This document shows, piece after piece, positions 11,335-22,034 of a stretch of DNA of 64,000 nucleotides. Made by a program: the position numbers and the translations under genes. How positions within the stretch are numbered: the first letter of the stretch is position 1; the number at the start of each line of letters is the position of its first letter. The DNA is from Angiostrongylus vasorum (lineage: Eukaryota > Nematoda > Chromadorea > Rhabditida > Metastrongylidae). A model generated the notes under the pieces. That model ran no database searches. It saw only the letters and a program-made list of their open reading frames with translations, and was not told the DNA's origin. The DNA lies in assembly GCA_018806985.1 (NCBI GenBank), contig JADANN010000312.1, positions 1 through 64,000 of the forward strand, written 5' to 3'.

Positions 11335-12534
11335 AAAAATATGGTGATAAAAATTATTTTGAATGCGTCAATATGTCACCGTGTCGATTAATGTCATCCA
11401 ATGTACCGACTCTTTGTTGCACTATTTAAAACTCGCCAAGGCATTTAATCTCATATGCCTCAATTGCTTTTTCTTTGATACGTCTTCACGCTGATTTTCC
11501 TGAGAATGAAACACTGTGTCGCGAAAGTCGCGCAGCGAATAACGAAGCCAGTGAGCATGTTTGCTTCCAGATTTGGGCTACTTGTTTGCGAAACAAGTAA
11601 AGGCAGTCATCAGGCAATGCCTTCACTGGAACCCAACTCGACGGCCCAATATGAATGAGATCTTCGCTAAAACGTACCCCATTAGTCAGAAAGTGGTGGG
11701 ATCAAAGTGTTGCCGTTGGATGTTCTACTAATGTACTACGTCTGTACCGCTCTTTCTCTATTCTTCTAAATCTAGTGTATATTGGCTGAGATTTGAATTT
11801 TTCGTGTAATAAACTGTTTGTTTTGTCGAGCACAAGCTTTTTAAAGGCTGAAACGAAAGTGTGAATCGCATCTATTCCGTTGTGAACAGTGGAAAATGCT
11901 TTACTTAAAGCTTGTCAATAAGTGAAGAATTGCATGGGTATCGGGAACCACGACCGATTCTCATAATATTTCACATCATCTGATCTTATTAAACCCCAAG
12001 AGAAGTCACTGGGCTTTCTTCTTCATCCTAATTATTGCAAAAAAAGTTGTGTGCATGTAGAAATCTTAAAGGAAAGACACGTCATAAAGGCACTTTATAA
12101 CTTCACGAGCTTCGTGTCATCATCATCATCAATATTGCTATATGAAGGCGAAGCAATTAAAGCAATGACAATAATAAGAACTGTAGCCACGAATTAATGA
12201 AAAGCCAGCGCAATGATCTTATATGATTGAGTAATGCAGAAATTAGGATAGCAATTTTGACCACAGCAATATTTCATTTTCTCATGGTCAGTGGAAATAG
12301 ACGATTCGCTTAGACCTTGGTAACGAGGACATGCCACTGTATAACCTAACGAACTAAACTTCGAACCATTTTGAGTTCGAAAAGGAGAAATCGGGTACCC
12401 TCCAATTCACGCCATGTCATCTTTTCAAGAAAAGCGAAACTGTCAATGTTCTCTTCCTTGCCATTTACAAAGACCTCACGAGCTTTCCTTTCCGAACCAA
12501 GTCGCTGTAATCGTCAAATACATATTCTCTTAAC
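11335..12534. other. Unassigned sequence
   Basis: I see no meaningful frame and no family similarity. A short CATCATCATCATCAA run lies near 12118-12132. Confidence 0.45.
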
Positions 12535-12615
12535 TCTACTATGCTTAATACAGTCGAATACGTGGCTCATCTCTGAGGGATTGATCAAGGCCGAAAGCCT
12601 TATCCTTATACTTCA
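12535..12615 (+). repeat. S1 SINE 3'-end fragment
   Basis: Only the tail is present: a variant of GAAGTCGAATGCATGGCGC, then CTGAGGGATTGATCAAGG and CCGAAAGCCTTATCC. The copy is 5'-truncated, as expected for LINE-mobilised SINEs. Confidence 0.6.
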
Positions 12616-12944
12616 TGGGAAGTAGTGTGTATTAGAATAAAAAACTAAGCCACTGCACTGCGATGTGGTACATATACAGTGCTTGATCAACATTTTTCAT
12701 CACATAAGTGTACTATCCTATTCATATAGAGGCGCACGTGTAGGTGGAAATTCTCATTGTACCTTTTTGATGAGGTGCATACGACGCTCGAAATTCTCAA
12801 TACACATTTTTTTGTGTGAGTTTATTTAAATAACCATCAGTTCCACCCTTGCATGAGGAATTGTCTAATCGCAAATTTTATACTAAGAACTAAATGTGAA
12901 GCTCAGTCTACTATAGACGGTTGGAATATTGTTGCAGTTAAGAA

Positions 12945-13336
12945 AGGACCCTCTCAACGGTTTACCGCGTTGTCGGGGCCGGGAGGTGTTCCTGGGTGTC
13001 GGGCTGCCATCTACAGCAAAGGAGTCATCCCCCCCGGCAGGGTATTCCAAGCTGAGAAGAAGTCCGTTGTTTACAGCAGGAATTCCAATTGAGAGAAAAA
13101 CAATACTAGGGTCCACCACCGTGCTGCTATGAAACTAATCGCGTGGTGGCAGATCTCCCTCTGATCCATAAAGGCGGTGTCTGCCTGTGGTGGTGACGAG
13201 CTGGGGCAGACTTTGGCCTAGTTTACCTCGGGACTTTGGGGATCCACAATGGCTAAATCAGCAAAACTTCGAAAAACTTGAAATTACGCTGGGGCCGACA
13301 CAACCATTGAAGACGTGCTGTCCAAGCATCCAAGTA
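12945..13336 (+). repeat. S3 RTE-tailed SINE-like repeat
   Basis: Plus orientation. The head is CTCAACGGTTTACCGCG, followed by GGGAGGTGTTCCTGGGTGTC and the C-rich CCCCCCGGCAGGG block. The shared 3' end is GGGGCCGACACAACC, then a GAAGACGTGCTG block. It ends in the CCAAGCATCCAAGTAGG tail. Three overlapping frames across it (12853-13132) are products of this repeat, not genes. Confidence 0.75.
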
Positions 13337-13339
13337 GGT

Positions 13340-13985
13340 GATTAAGACAGGACCATCTTTTGTGAAGGTCTTATCGATAACCCATTCACTTTGATAGTCG
13401 GATTGCCCCCTTCTTTTGTAGCGATTTCGATTTCCTAATTTGGCTTTCGCATTGTTTCCATAGCGACTTCTGTGTTTCTCATATCTTGTGTCTCTATTCT
13501 TCCGTATAACTACACTTTTTATGCTGCCCCATTTCATGCAGTTATCACAAAACATCATACCATACATGGAATTTACACTTGTTTTTTAGACAAAAGTAGA
13601 TTTTGATGGGAAAAAAGGCTTGTCGCTACTTACCAACTTATTTGTCCCTATTTATTCTAATCCTTATTTATCCATTATTACCTACATCACCTGCTTCCTT
13701 GTGCAGATCAATGTGTGAGTTAAGCTATTTATTCAGGAGTTCCCAATGTCTCCATCTGCCCACATACTGGTACATGCAGAGTTGAAGAACCTATTTTTAT
13801 GAGTGTTTTCCATCACATGGACGCTTGATCATGGGCACACTTGGGTCGTTTGGGAAATAATGGTTAATTTGAAGAATAAATCTGAAGTGCTGTAGGTTGG
13901 TCCAGACCCTGTTAATTAGTGGAAAAAACGGCTTGAATCTGAAGTTTGGCTGAGAGAAAGGCAGAGTGTGGTGCTAGGCTTGTGC
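13340..13985. other. Unassigned sequence
   Basis: A 104-codon minus-strand frame at 13253-13567 overlaps the end of the S3 copy. Its remainder is Lys/Arg/Asn-rich and unrecognised. Nothing else is seen. Confidence 0.4.
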
Positions 13986-14120
13986 AGAAGATAACATATC
14001 AACCCCCCGGAAAAGGTAATCATGGGTTCTAAGCGCATTTGAGGTTCCGAGTTTTGCTCATATCTCAGCATTCTTGTGATTGTATTTCACATGGTAATCT
14101 TCTATGAGAAAAGGAATATG
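13986..14120 (+). repeat. S4-like repeat fragment
   Basis: It contains CCCGGAAAAGGTAATCATGG, a B-box-like GGGTTCTAAGC, and TTTTGCTCATATCTCAGCAT with TGTGATTGTATTTCAC after it. The order matches the S4 copies at 46740, 50960 and 60650, but it is diverged. Confidence 0.5.
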
Positions 14121-14629
14121 GAGTAAATAGAAGTTGAAATCATTTGATGATTAATCCCAGTAAATCGCAATTAGTCCATCGGGTACAGTAATTAATCTGA
14201 ATAAGAACTATCGAACATACGCAGTAATCATCTTTTGGTGCAAGTTCGGCTTTTTTAAATGTTTACGAGCCTCATCTCCATTCAATCACTACGCGAACAT
14301 CCATAGCTTTCGAACGGGATCCAATTTTCATCGGTCACCGTAATACAACCTCGAGTTTTTTGTTCAAGCGCAGAGTGGACTTCGCTACATTTCACTGCTC
14401 TGCTAATTGTTCTGTTCGTGCAATACTTGTTTACTGAGCTTTTTCCCTGTTTACATTTTCAACATCTTTCCACTGACCAGAGATTGCTGAGTGTATGTCT
14501 CAAGAACTGTCCTTGTTAAGCTAATGCTAGATTGTTATCTCTCCTTCTTAAAAAACGATAGTTGACGATTTTATTAGATGGTTAATATGACCTGCAGTTG
14601 CTGTTTTAATTACAGTTCGAATAGTTCTA

Positions 14630-14907
14630 TAAAAAAAGCTCTCGGCGTTGATTAATCTTTGAGGGATGCGCCGTGCATTCGACTTCATTAAGTATCGTTG
14701 GAGGTGATTGAATGCATATCTGTCCTTTACAATGACTCGCGGTGGCCTACCGATGTATCGAGCCAGTGCTGCTATCCTTCCAGACAAGTCTGGTATCAAT
14801 TTGCCGACCCCGGAGGAAAGGAAAGCTTAGTGAGCCATGGGCGTTGGGATCGACTCCATGTGTGTGTCGCAGTGGCGCCTCCAACCACTGCGCCACACGT
14901 GCCCCCT
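14630..14907 (-). repeat. S1 SINE, near full length
   Basis: This minus-strand copy has CTCTCGGCGTTGATTAATC, GATGCGCCGTGCATTCGA, CGATGTATCGAGCCAGTGCT, GACAAGTCTGGTATCAA and the complement of the A-box (CACTGCGCCACACG) at 14888-14901. Open frames across it are incidental. Confidence 0.84.
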
Positions 14908-14943
14908 CTATATTTCTAGTTTCCCCTGGTTTTAATATACTGT

Positions 14944-15050
14944 TCATATTATTATTGTTGCTATTATTATTATCATTATTATTATTACTATTATTACCAT
15001 CACAACTATTATCATTACTATTATTATTATTATTGTTATTACTACAATAT
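14944..15050. repeat. Imperfect ATT/TTA microsatellite
   Basis: About 105 bases of interrupted ATT repeats sit about 40 bases after an S1 SINE. Its translation gives the low-complexity Leu/Ser run in the frame 14742-15062, which is not a gene. Confidence 0.9.
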
Positions 15051-15684
15051 TTGCTAATCTGAGATCTATTGAAAGTCGACCTTTCAAGTTGTTACGAGAC
15101 TACCTTTTTTCGATTACAAGGCAAACACGAGAACGATGAAAAGGATTTGTCTGTCCAAAGTTCCTTTTCCAGCGTTTTCTCAGAAAAAACCTTCCGAGAT
15201 TGCTGAACAATTAGTGTCCAGCTCTTCTGCAAGTTCTCAAGGTAGTTTTAAGAGAATCAGACCAAGTTTTTTTTTAGCATCACCCTTTCCTATTCCAGCA
15301 CTTTTTGCATTCGGTTCGTTCCCCCCTCATCAATCGTCATCAACCGTAGTCTTCCGAGTTCCGGTCATGTGTTGAGCTACTAATTGAGGGTTTCAGTCCT
15401 CACTATGAATGTTGTTATTATTAGTATAATTATTGTTGTTCGATACTTGAAGTTTCGGTGATTTCGCCTTCCTCAGAGCCTTGCTGGTACAAGTGCAACA
15501 ACCCGCGTGTTGTCACGTGGGATGACGACTGAGACGAAAATATTTTTGATGTGTTTGAAACACCAAAGATGAACCGGTAAGGCAAATGAACAACACAAGG
15601 GCGATCCCACATGTCAAATCACCGCTCTAAAGAGTCGAAGTCGCCGAATCGTCCACGACCGAACAACAGCCAACAACACTTGAC
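15051..15684. other. Unassigned sequence with a possible S2 fragment
   Basis: At 15285-15370, CCAGCACTTTTTGCATTCGG and CATCAATCGTCATCAACC resemble the 3' half of an S2 copy on the minus strand. The rest is unassigned. A 79-codon frame at 15136-15375 has no recognisable similarity. Confidence 0.4.
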
Positions 15685-16055
15685 ACTTGACATTTGAACG
15701 GCCCGTCTTCACTGGTTGTGCGGGCCCCAGCATAATCACCATTTATCGGAGATTTGCTTGTTGAGCTATTGTGTTTCCCTGGAATCCCTGAGGTCAGCCT
15801 GGCCAAAGTCTGCCCCAAGTCTTCACCACCATGGGCAGTCGCAGCCTTTGTGGATCAGAGGGAGATTTGCCACCATGCTACTTTGATACCAGGGCGGTGG
15901 CAGATCCTGGTATTGGTTTACTCTTAGCTAGGCTTCCTGATGGAAACGCCGGACTCCTTCTCAGCTAGGAAGACCCTGCCGGGGGGACGAATCCCCCCCC
16001 GCTGTACATCGCAGTCCGACACCCAGGAACACTTCCCAGCCACGATGAAGCGGTA
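15685..16055 (-). repeat. S3 RTE-tailed SINE-like repeat
   Basis: Plus strand, left to right: TTGACATTTGAACGGCCCG, CTTCACTGGTTGTGCGGGCC, CCCAGCATAATCACC, GAATCCCTGAGGTCAGCC, ACCAGGGCGGTGG, GCCGGGGGGACGAATCC, and the head complement ATGAAGCGGTAAAC. It is one of the best preserved copies. Confidence 0.78.
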
Positions 16056-17205
16056 AACAACAACAACGACAACTTATAGCAACGTCGCATCATCTTAACA
16101 AGGGCAGCTCGTAAAAGTCTTAGGATTGTCCAGCTGGAGTGTTCCCAAGTCTTATAGGTTGAAAAGAGTTTCCCGCGCAAGTCTGGTAGTAATTGCCTCC
16201 CCGAATGAAAAGTTGTATGGACTTGAGGAGCTTGTGATGATTTTTACTGCCTCAGATAACAATGAAAAACTGCTCCAACTTTGTTCTTTGATGAAATTTT
16301 TAAGTTTTTAAAGCAGATCGGTTCCTTTTGAAACTGGAAAACAAGCAACGAAGCGATTTCTAACTCAATTTTCATATCCAAGTTGTATTGCTTAGTGAAA
16401 GTGGTTATACCAACTTTTACTACCGAATGTGGAAAATCTAGAGCCACTCAGAGCGGAACAGTGCATCCAAACGGATCATGCATGCATTTACAATCATAAT
16501 ACGTTTATTTATAAATTAAACGACTTTCTGACTGCCACTTCAAATGGTCTCTGTGCTCGTGTGCCTCATCATGGCAAAGGATTTACGTTTTCGATTTCGA
16601 ATATGAGGTGCGCAAAACGATGGTTAATGAATCGGTATGGTCACATAAACTGGTAGGGAGTTTAACAGAGGACGAGAAGGGTATGAGGTTAAAATTATGG
16701 GATTAGAAACTAATGCTGCTCGATTTGATCTTTCTCACCATCCGTTCAAGATTGATAGCTTGTACCATGTTATTAACATTGCTGAACATTATCATGGGAA
16801 TCGTAATTGTAGTGGGAATATGCAGCTTGTGTCATTAAGCGAAAATAAGAGCCTGACGCTTCGATCTCATGGGGCTGGAGCTCAACGCCATCGTTCAACC
16901 AGTATGATTATGATTATCGCGTGAGATACTAACGAGTGAGCATAACTTGTCCTCAAAAAATTCCATGCATGGTACCAAATTTTCGATTCGTTATGGATGG
17001 GGGGTTGGGCTTCTAGATCGCCCTTTAGCAACCAGTCATTTTTTTCACTCCTACTTTCATTTTCGACTTCGGTTTTAATATGGCATCCGAATCAACTTTA
17101 ATAGAGAACGAAAGAGCCGTTGTTGAAAAGATACTTTCTTTCGACCCACATTATGATGTAGACCATTAAATGCCCTTAAAAGGTTAATTTAAACTCCAGG
17201 GAAGA
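16056..17205. other. Unassigned sequence
   Basis: Frames of 60-75 codons are present (16429-16656, 16697-16924) with ordinary composition but no recognised similarity. No repeats are seen. Confidence 0.4.
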
Positions 17206-17214
17206 TTGAATAGC

Positions 17215-19490
17215 TCTACCAGCAATGGGGCAGCTTCAGTACTCCACACACTGGATGCTCTCATCTCTGACGTCTCTACGAAGGACGTCATTGGAACCGG
17301 AAGAAACGGATGCATCTACGACACGCCATGGAGACTACTCCTTGCTATTGCACCTATAGCGCCACTACAAGCTGTTCAGACGTCAACCTTCATGCTCTTC
17401 TTGAGCCTACTACAGCATGAAACTCCATATGATCCCCCTACAAGAGAAGGAAAACAGGATGACCAACATACGCTAATTAGAAGAGGGAACCCATGTCATT
17501 CCTGGGGAAAGGTGCCGTAAAGAAATGTCGCTGGCTCAGGCTTTGTCGTCTACCTCGCCCTTTGTTAACCCTGCCAACTTGGGCGAGATCCTTTCCTCTC
17601 GTATGGCTTCTCCATCTTCAAGCAACGCATCTTATGAAGATCATTTTCATCAATTATTACCGACCAGTGCAGCTGATGAGTGTAAATTGGATTCATTCAG
17701 TTGGAAAAAAATTATTCACAATGATAAAACGTATTACAAAAATTTATTGTCGGAGACTTCAATGCCGGAAAAGAAAAGGCCACCAAGAGGGAAGACAAGA
17801 TTGGAATATTTGGATTCGGAGAAAGAAATGGGAATGGCAACTTTCTTGCAGGACTTTTGCATGCAGAACGCCTCTTTTGTGGAAACTCGATTTTCCAAAG
17901 GAAAAAAAGCCACTGTTAGACATGGGATTCTCCTAACGACATGTCTCATAAGCCGTTCGACCATATCTTTCCTTATAGAAGATAGCGCCAAATTGACACA
18001 TCAGTAGTACAATACCAATTTGAGACATCAGTACCATCGTTCCATACTGAGTCCGATCCCAACCTTATTGGCGCGAAAATTCGATTCAGCCATAATCTGG
18101 TAAATAATTCATGTCATCGATTATGAAGAGAAAGTCTGGTTGTATATGACGAGAGCATTTTGAATGAAATCTTATCCAAAAGTGACTGGAAGATTAAAGA
18201 AGACACGGTCGAAGACTACGAGCAGCTTATTAAAGGACTTAGAAGTTGTGGCCGACGGTTTGTCTGGAGTGAAACAAGTTGTTATCACCGGACAATCAGT
18301 ACTATCAGCAACCAGCATACTGCATAAAAAGAATATCGTCGTGTGAGCATGCCTTATTCGAGAGATGCTCCACTGGCAAAGATTTGCCTCGATAGAAAGA
18401 CGAAGACGCCACATCCGGAATACGAACAACTGTGGAGCATCGACTCGGATCATTAGCTTTGATGAAGACGAAGACATCGAAACGTTAACTGAATAAAGAT
18501 TATTAATTAACCTCGCGTAGACTCATTAAAGAGAAGGATTAGTCACACCGAGATTAAAGGAAAGTCGGTTTTGAAAAAGTTGTGCGATATGTTTGTTGAA
18601 TGTAATCTACGAGATCTTCACGAAGATTATCCTGTCGAGCACATAAAGGACATTGTATGGAGCACAACCTGTTGAGCAAGCAAGATTTTTTACGGAGATT
18701 TCGTTGCATGGACTATATCCAAACTGTGTGCACGGTCAGCAAAGTTTGTCGGGAATACCACCTGCCTCTAGTCCTAACTTTCGTCGACTATGAAAAAGCA
18801 TTTGACAGTGTCGAAACGAATACAGTCCCATCCGCGCTCGTCCACTAATGAGTGCACCCGTTTTGTGTAAGCACTCTATCTGACTGTTTTCGGAACTATG
18901 CTACAAAAATGCAGCTTTTCCAGAGACCTTCTACCATCACTGTAAGGAAAGAGGTTGCACAATGCGACACCACCTTGGTAAATCTGTTCACCGCTGCACT
19001 GCGCTAGATCATGAAGTCATTCGATTGGAATGAGGAAGGTATACGTATTGTTGAAAAGTTCCTATCAAAACTTCGTTCTTTCCACAACAATGTCGTCTTC
19101 TCAAGAAGTAGCAATGAAGCAGAGGTGATGATGAATGTGCTCAACGAAGCGAGAAGAAGGTCGGACAGCGCATAAATCGGAGGAATAAACAGTTCATGAA
19201 AACCCATAGTGCGAAGACGAAAAGATCAAACTAGATGGTTCTCTGATTACAGAGACCACTTCGTACATGTACTTCATACATTTGACGAAAACGGAAAACA
19301 AAATGAAGCAGGAATTAGACAGACGAAAACTTGTTGTTGATTCAGGCTTGGGCGAAAGGTTGTAAATTGCACAACGAGCAAAACGGAAGGCAGAATATTG
19401 TGCTCGCGAAAATCTCGACCAAGCTTCTCCTTTTAGTGCTGTTTCCAGAATCTTCATCTGTGGGGATCTTTGACGATTCAACACTACTGC
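17215..19490 (+). mobile_element. RTE-A LINE relic, interrupted by a P repeat
   Basis: This is the longest LINE copy in the window. The endonuclease region (17310-17960) is frame-broken but retains a VGDFNAG block at about 17746-17770 and the downstream RIGNFG-like part. A linker reads SDWKIKEDTVEDYEQLIKGL at about 18183-18242. Family P sequence then occupies about 18258-18573. The reverse transcriptase resumes at about 18640 and includes CREYHLPLVL and FVDYEKAFD (18780-18806, motif A). The motif C equivalent reads LRSFHNN at about 19071-19091, so both catalytic Asp of the FADD box are lost. MNVLNEA and SLITETTSYMYF-like segments follow to about 19320, after which similarity fades. It is dead. 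The minus-strand copy at 22-23 kb keeps the Asp pair. Confidence 0.85.
18258..18573 (+). repeat. Family P repeat inserted in RTE-A; hammerhead-like core
   Basis: The segment begins mid-unit (GTCTGGAGTGAAACAAG, TTATCACCGGACAATCA) and runs through the ribozyme-like core to the unit end (TTAACCTCGCGTAGACTC). It continues into the start of another unit (GATTAGTCACACCGAGATT, AAAGTCGGTTTTGAA). The core is TTGATGA (18459-18465), a GACGAAGACATC hairpin-like segment and GAAACGTT. The first base of the usual CTGATGA is changed. The copy therefore looks like a permuted slice of a tandem or circular array. Confidence 0.65.
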
Positions 19491-19894
19491 CTTTCGGCTT
19501 GTCGCAAGTATGCTCTCTTCAGAAACTGTTCATCCTTACTTGATAGGCACGAAGAGCTTTTCTTTGGTTCATGAACAACATACTCAGCACAAATTTGATG
19601 ACCTTTCCTCAATATCCAGCGAATTTGTGCTCGCATGCTTTGGCGAGTAAATCAAAAGTTTCCCTTTCATGGGTCACGCGACAGTTTTGCTTCGTTGTTA
19701 ATTTTAAGGAATAGGGTTTTTTTGCTTGTTCATCTCCGCATGGTAGCATCAAATTCCCTTCATGACAAGAATATTATGCTATCCTTCTCCCAAGAGCAAT
19801 TAGCTCCACGGGGAGGCCACAAAATTTTTTGACAACATTTGCAAACTATACTAGTACCCGCTCAAGTTAATTGATGTTTATCACCTACTTACTT
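19491..19894. other. Unassigned sequence
   Basis: It follows the decayed 3' part of the RTE-A copy and may be unrecognisable remains of it. The 65-codon frame 19635-19832 has no known similarity. Confidence 0.35.
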
Positions 19895-20160
19895 AGATCG
19901 ATACTTGAATTGCCCACATTCACTGGTGATGCGGGCCCTGTATAACTGCCATTCGTTTCTCTCTTGCGTCGTTGTCATCCATGGTGGTAGTCTGCTTTAA
20001 GCACGGCGATGTCCACGATGTCCATTCTGAATTCCTGAAGACGTTTCCATCTGCGAATGTAGATGGTTGACGTCAACCACGGCGACCACGAATAGGTCCA
20101 CCCACCGTTTGGGTGGTCGTTCAAGAGGACGTTTGCATTCTCTAAGAATTCACTCAACCG
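19895..20160 (-). mobile_element. RTE-A 3'-end fragment
   Basis: On the minus strand this encodes the far C-terminus and tail of an RTE-type protein: a WTYSWSPWLTS-like segment, then in another frame QERNEWQLY, a Glu-Arg-Asn-Glu-Trp signature at RTE C-termini. Next come the GGGCCC and TCAAGTATCGATC tail. The tail matches the 3' ends of the S3 repeats and of the RTE-A copy at about 22040. It is truncated at its 5' end. Confidence 0.7.
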
Positions 20161-20164
20161 TCAT

Positions 20165-20640
20165 TTTCTTTTCCTCTTCTTTCGATCATTATCACAAGTT
20201 GCATAAGTGATATAAGTCTTGAGTTTGGGAAACTAGTCTTTTTTGCAAATGGATTCATCAAATGCGCAAAAAAGCAGCACTGATATTTCCAGAGTTTGTG
20301 ACTTTGATTTTACAGCTTGTGATTTCCTAGTCATTGAGAAAGAATTTTCGAAAACGATGTTCGTGCTGTTGACCTGGCTTATTTCGTAGGCAAAGAAAAA
20401 GTCAATCGAGTATTTATAAAATTCCTTCTTCGTTCAAGAAACTCCTGGCGCACAGTCTTCGGCTTAGAACTGTAGAGGCCATCACAGTTGTCCACCACTT
20501 GTTTTTTAACTTGTATAAACCATAGTGATCGCTAGTAGCGCCTGGCCCCATGTTTACTTGTTTATAATCAGCATATTGTTCAGTATATTTTTTAAATATT
20601 TCTATCCTATTAACATTTCGAAGCCGACCCTCCTTTAACC
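20165..20640. other. Unassigned sequence
   Basis: No open frame or repeat is recognised. Confidence 0.45.
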
Positions 20641-20659
20641 TCGATGTGACTAATCAATG

Positions 20660-20752
20660 TGTTTTTTCTTTGGTGAGCTTCGACGAGGTTGATAAATACA
20701 TTTGTTTCGGCTAACGTTTCGACTTCGTCGTCTTCGTCGTAAGTTCATCAAA
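20660..20752 (-). repeat. Family P end fragment, inverted against the next copy
   Basis: The plus strand shows GACGAGGTTGATAAATACAT and TTCGGCTAACGTTTCGAC, the complement of the unit end and ribozyme-like 3' half. The inter-core segment differs from other copies (an expanded GACGACGAAGACGACG-type run). It abuts a plus-oriented P copy, giving a tail-to-head inverted junction. Confidence 0.6.
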
Positions 20753-21140
20753 GAAAGAATACATATTGAATAGTCACATCGAGATTGAAGAAAAGCCGGT
20801 TTCGAAATATTACTATGCTTTGTACTAGCTTTTAATAACACCGACTTCTGCAGGATGGATTGTTCGCAGGAAAAATAGGTTGTTGTCACCAGCGTTACCA
20901 CTGGACAATCATTACATCCACCATCAGCATCCTGCATAAAAGGGCATCATCGAGGGAGTATGCCTCACTCGAGGACATGGCCCAGTGAGGAAGACCTGAC
21001 TCGACACGAAGGCGAAGCCGTCACATCGAAAAGAAGAACAAGCATGGACCATCGACTCGGATCATCGGCTCTGATGAAGACGAAGACGAACGTTAGCTGA
21101 AAAAAAATATAGTTATCAACCTCTTGTAAAGGTATCAAAT
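20745..21140 (+). repeat. Family P repeat, near full unit
   Basis: The unit starts AAGAATACATATTGAATAG, with AAGCCGGTTTCGAAATAT after it. It contains CACTGGACAATCATTACATC, CATCAGCATCCTGCATAAAA and GACCATCGACTCGGATCATC. The ribozyme-like segment is at 21065-21100: TCGGCT, CTGATGA (21071-21077), then GACGAAGAC, GAACGTT and AGCTGA. A short deletion removes part of stem II and of the GAAAC box. The unit ends TTATCAACCTCTTGTAAAGG. This copy gives the best estimate of unit length, about 390 bases. Confidence 0.72.
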
Positions 21141-21171
21141 AAACAATACATAACCTATTAACCTCCAAACG

Positions 21172-21530
21172 GTTAACCGCTTTATCGTGGCTGGGAGGAG
21201 TTCCTGGGTGGGCGATGTACAGCGGGGGGATTCATCCCCCTAGCAGGTTCACCCGAGCTGAGAAGGAGGGTGACGTTTCCACCAGGAAGCCCAGCTAAGA
21301 GTAAACCAATACCATGATGCAGCACCGTCTTGGTATCAAATTAGTCGCATGGTGACAAGTCTCCATCTGATCCACAAGTGCTGTGACCGCCTGTGGTGGT
21401 GAAGACCTTTGACCTCGGGATGCCAGGGAAACACAATAGCTTAACGAGCAAATTTCCGGAAAATGGAGATTATGCTGGGGCCCGCTCAATTAGTGAGGAC
21501 GGGCCATTCAAGTATCAAGTAAGTATCCTG
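21172..21530 (+). repeat. S3 RTE-tailed SINE-like repeat
   Basis: Plus orientation, directly after a P copy. The head is AAACGGTTAACCGCTTTATC. The body includes GGGGGGATTCATCCCCC and CTGTGACCGCCTGTGGTGG. The tail is GCTGGGGCCCGCTCAATTAG, then GACGGGCCATTCAAG, ending ATCAAGTAAGTATCC. The terminal AAGTATCAAGTAAGTA-type repeats are like the 3' tails of RTE elements. Confidence 0.78.
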
Positions 21531-21534
21531 TTAA

Positions 21535-22030
21535 CTCAAATGGCCAAGTGGGAGTGCTTATCTCTTTTTCGGTGACAATCCAAATGGCATGTCTTAAAGA
21601 AAAACAACTGGAAGCGGAATTAACGGATTATTTGGAAGCAACCAATACCCGACACCACTTCATCAGCAACTATTGTGAGCTTCGCCTAATAAATATGACT
21701 GATTTTATACAATACAAACGATTAGGGACTTTACTAAATACATCTAGTGCTCAGTTTGGAAACCAGTTTTAATTTGGACGTGATCTAATGCACAATTTCT
21801 GCTTAAAACGCAGATCAGATCAGTTCTATTCAGATTGTGTGAAACATTCGTGTAGAGCAAATCGATTGAATTCAGCTTACCCTTATAGCTCATCCTTACA
21901 TATAGCTTAATAGGGTAATTATTTACCCAGACATACATGATAATGTTTCCTTTCAAAGTTTGATTAGAATAGCAAGTTACGTGAAATTAATTCGTACTTT
22001 GTATATCCAACGACTTCTTAGAAAAATCCT
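21535..22030. other. Unassigned sequence
   Basis: Frames of 70-74 codons on both strands have no recognised similarity. Confidence 0.4.
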
Positions 22031-22034
22031 AGTT

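Noticed and set aside
13253..13567. 104-codon minus-strand frame, Lys/Arg-rich
   Set aside because: It begins in unique sequence but ends inside the S3 repeat, with no known similarity.
14742..15062. 106-codon plus-strand frame
   Set aside because: It is the complement of an S1 SINE followed by the ATT microsatellite, giving a low-complexity Leu/Ser tail.
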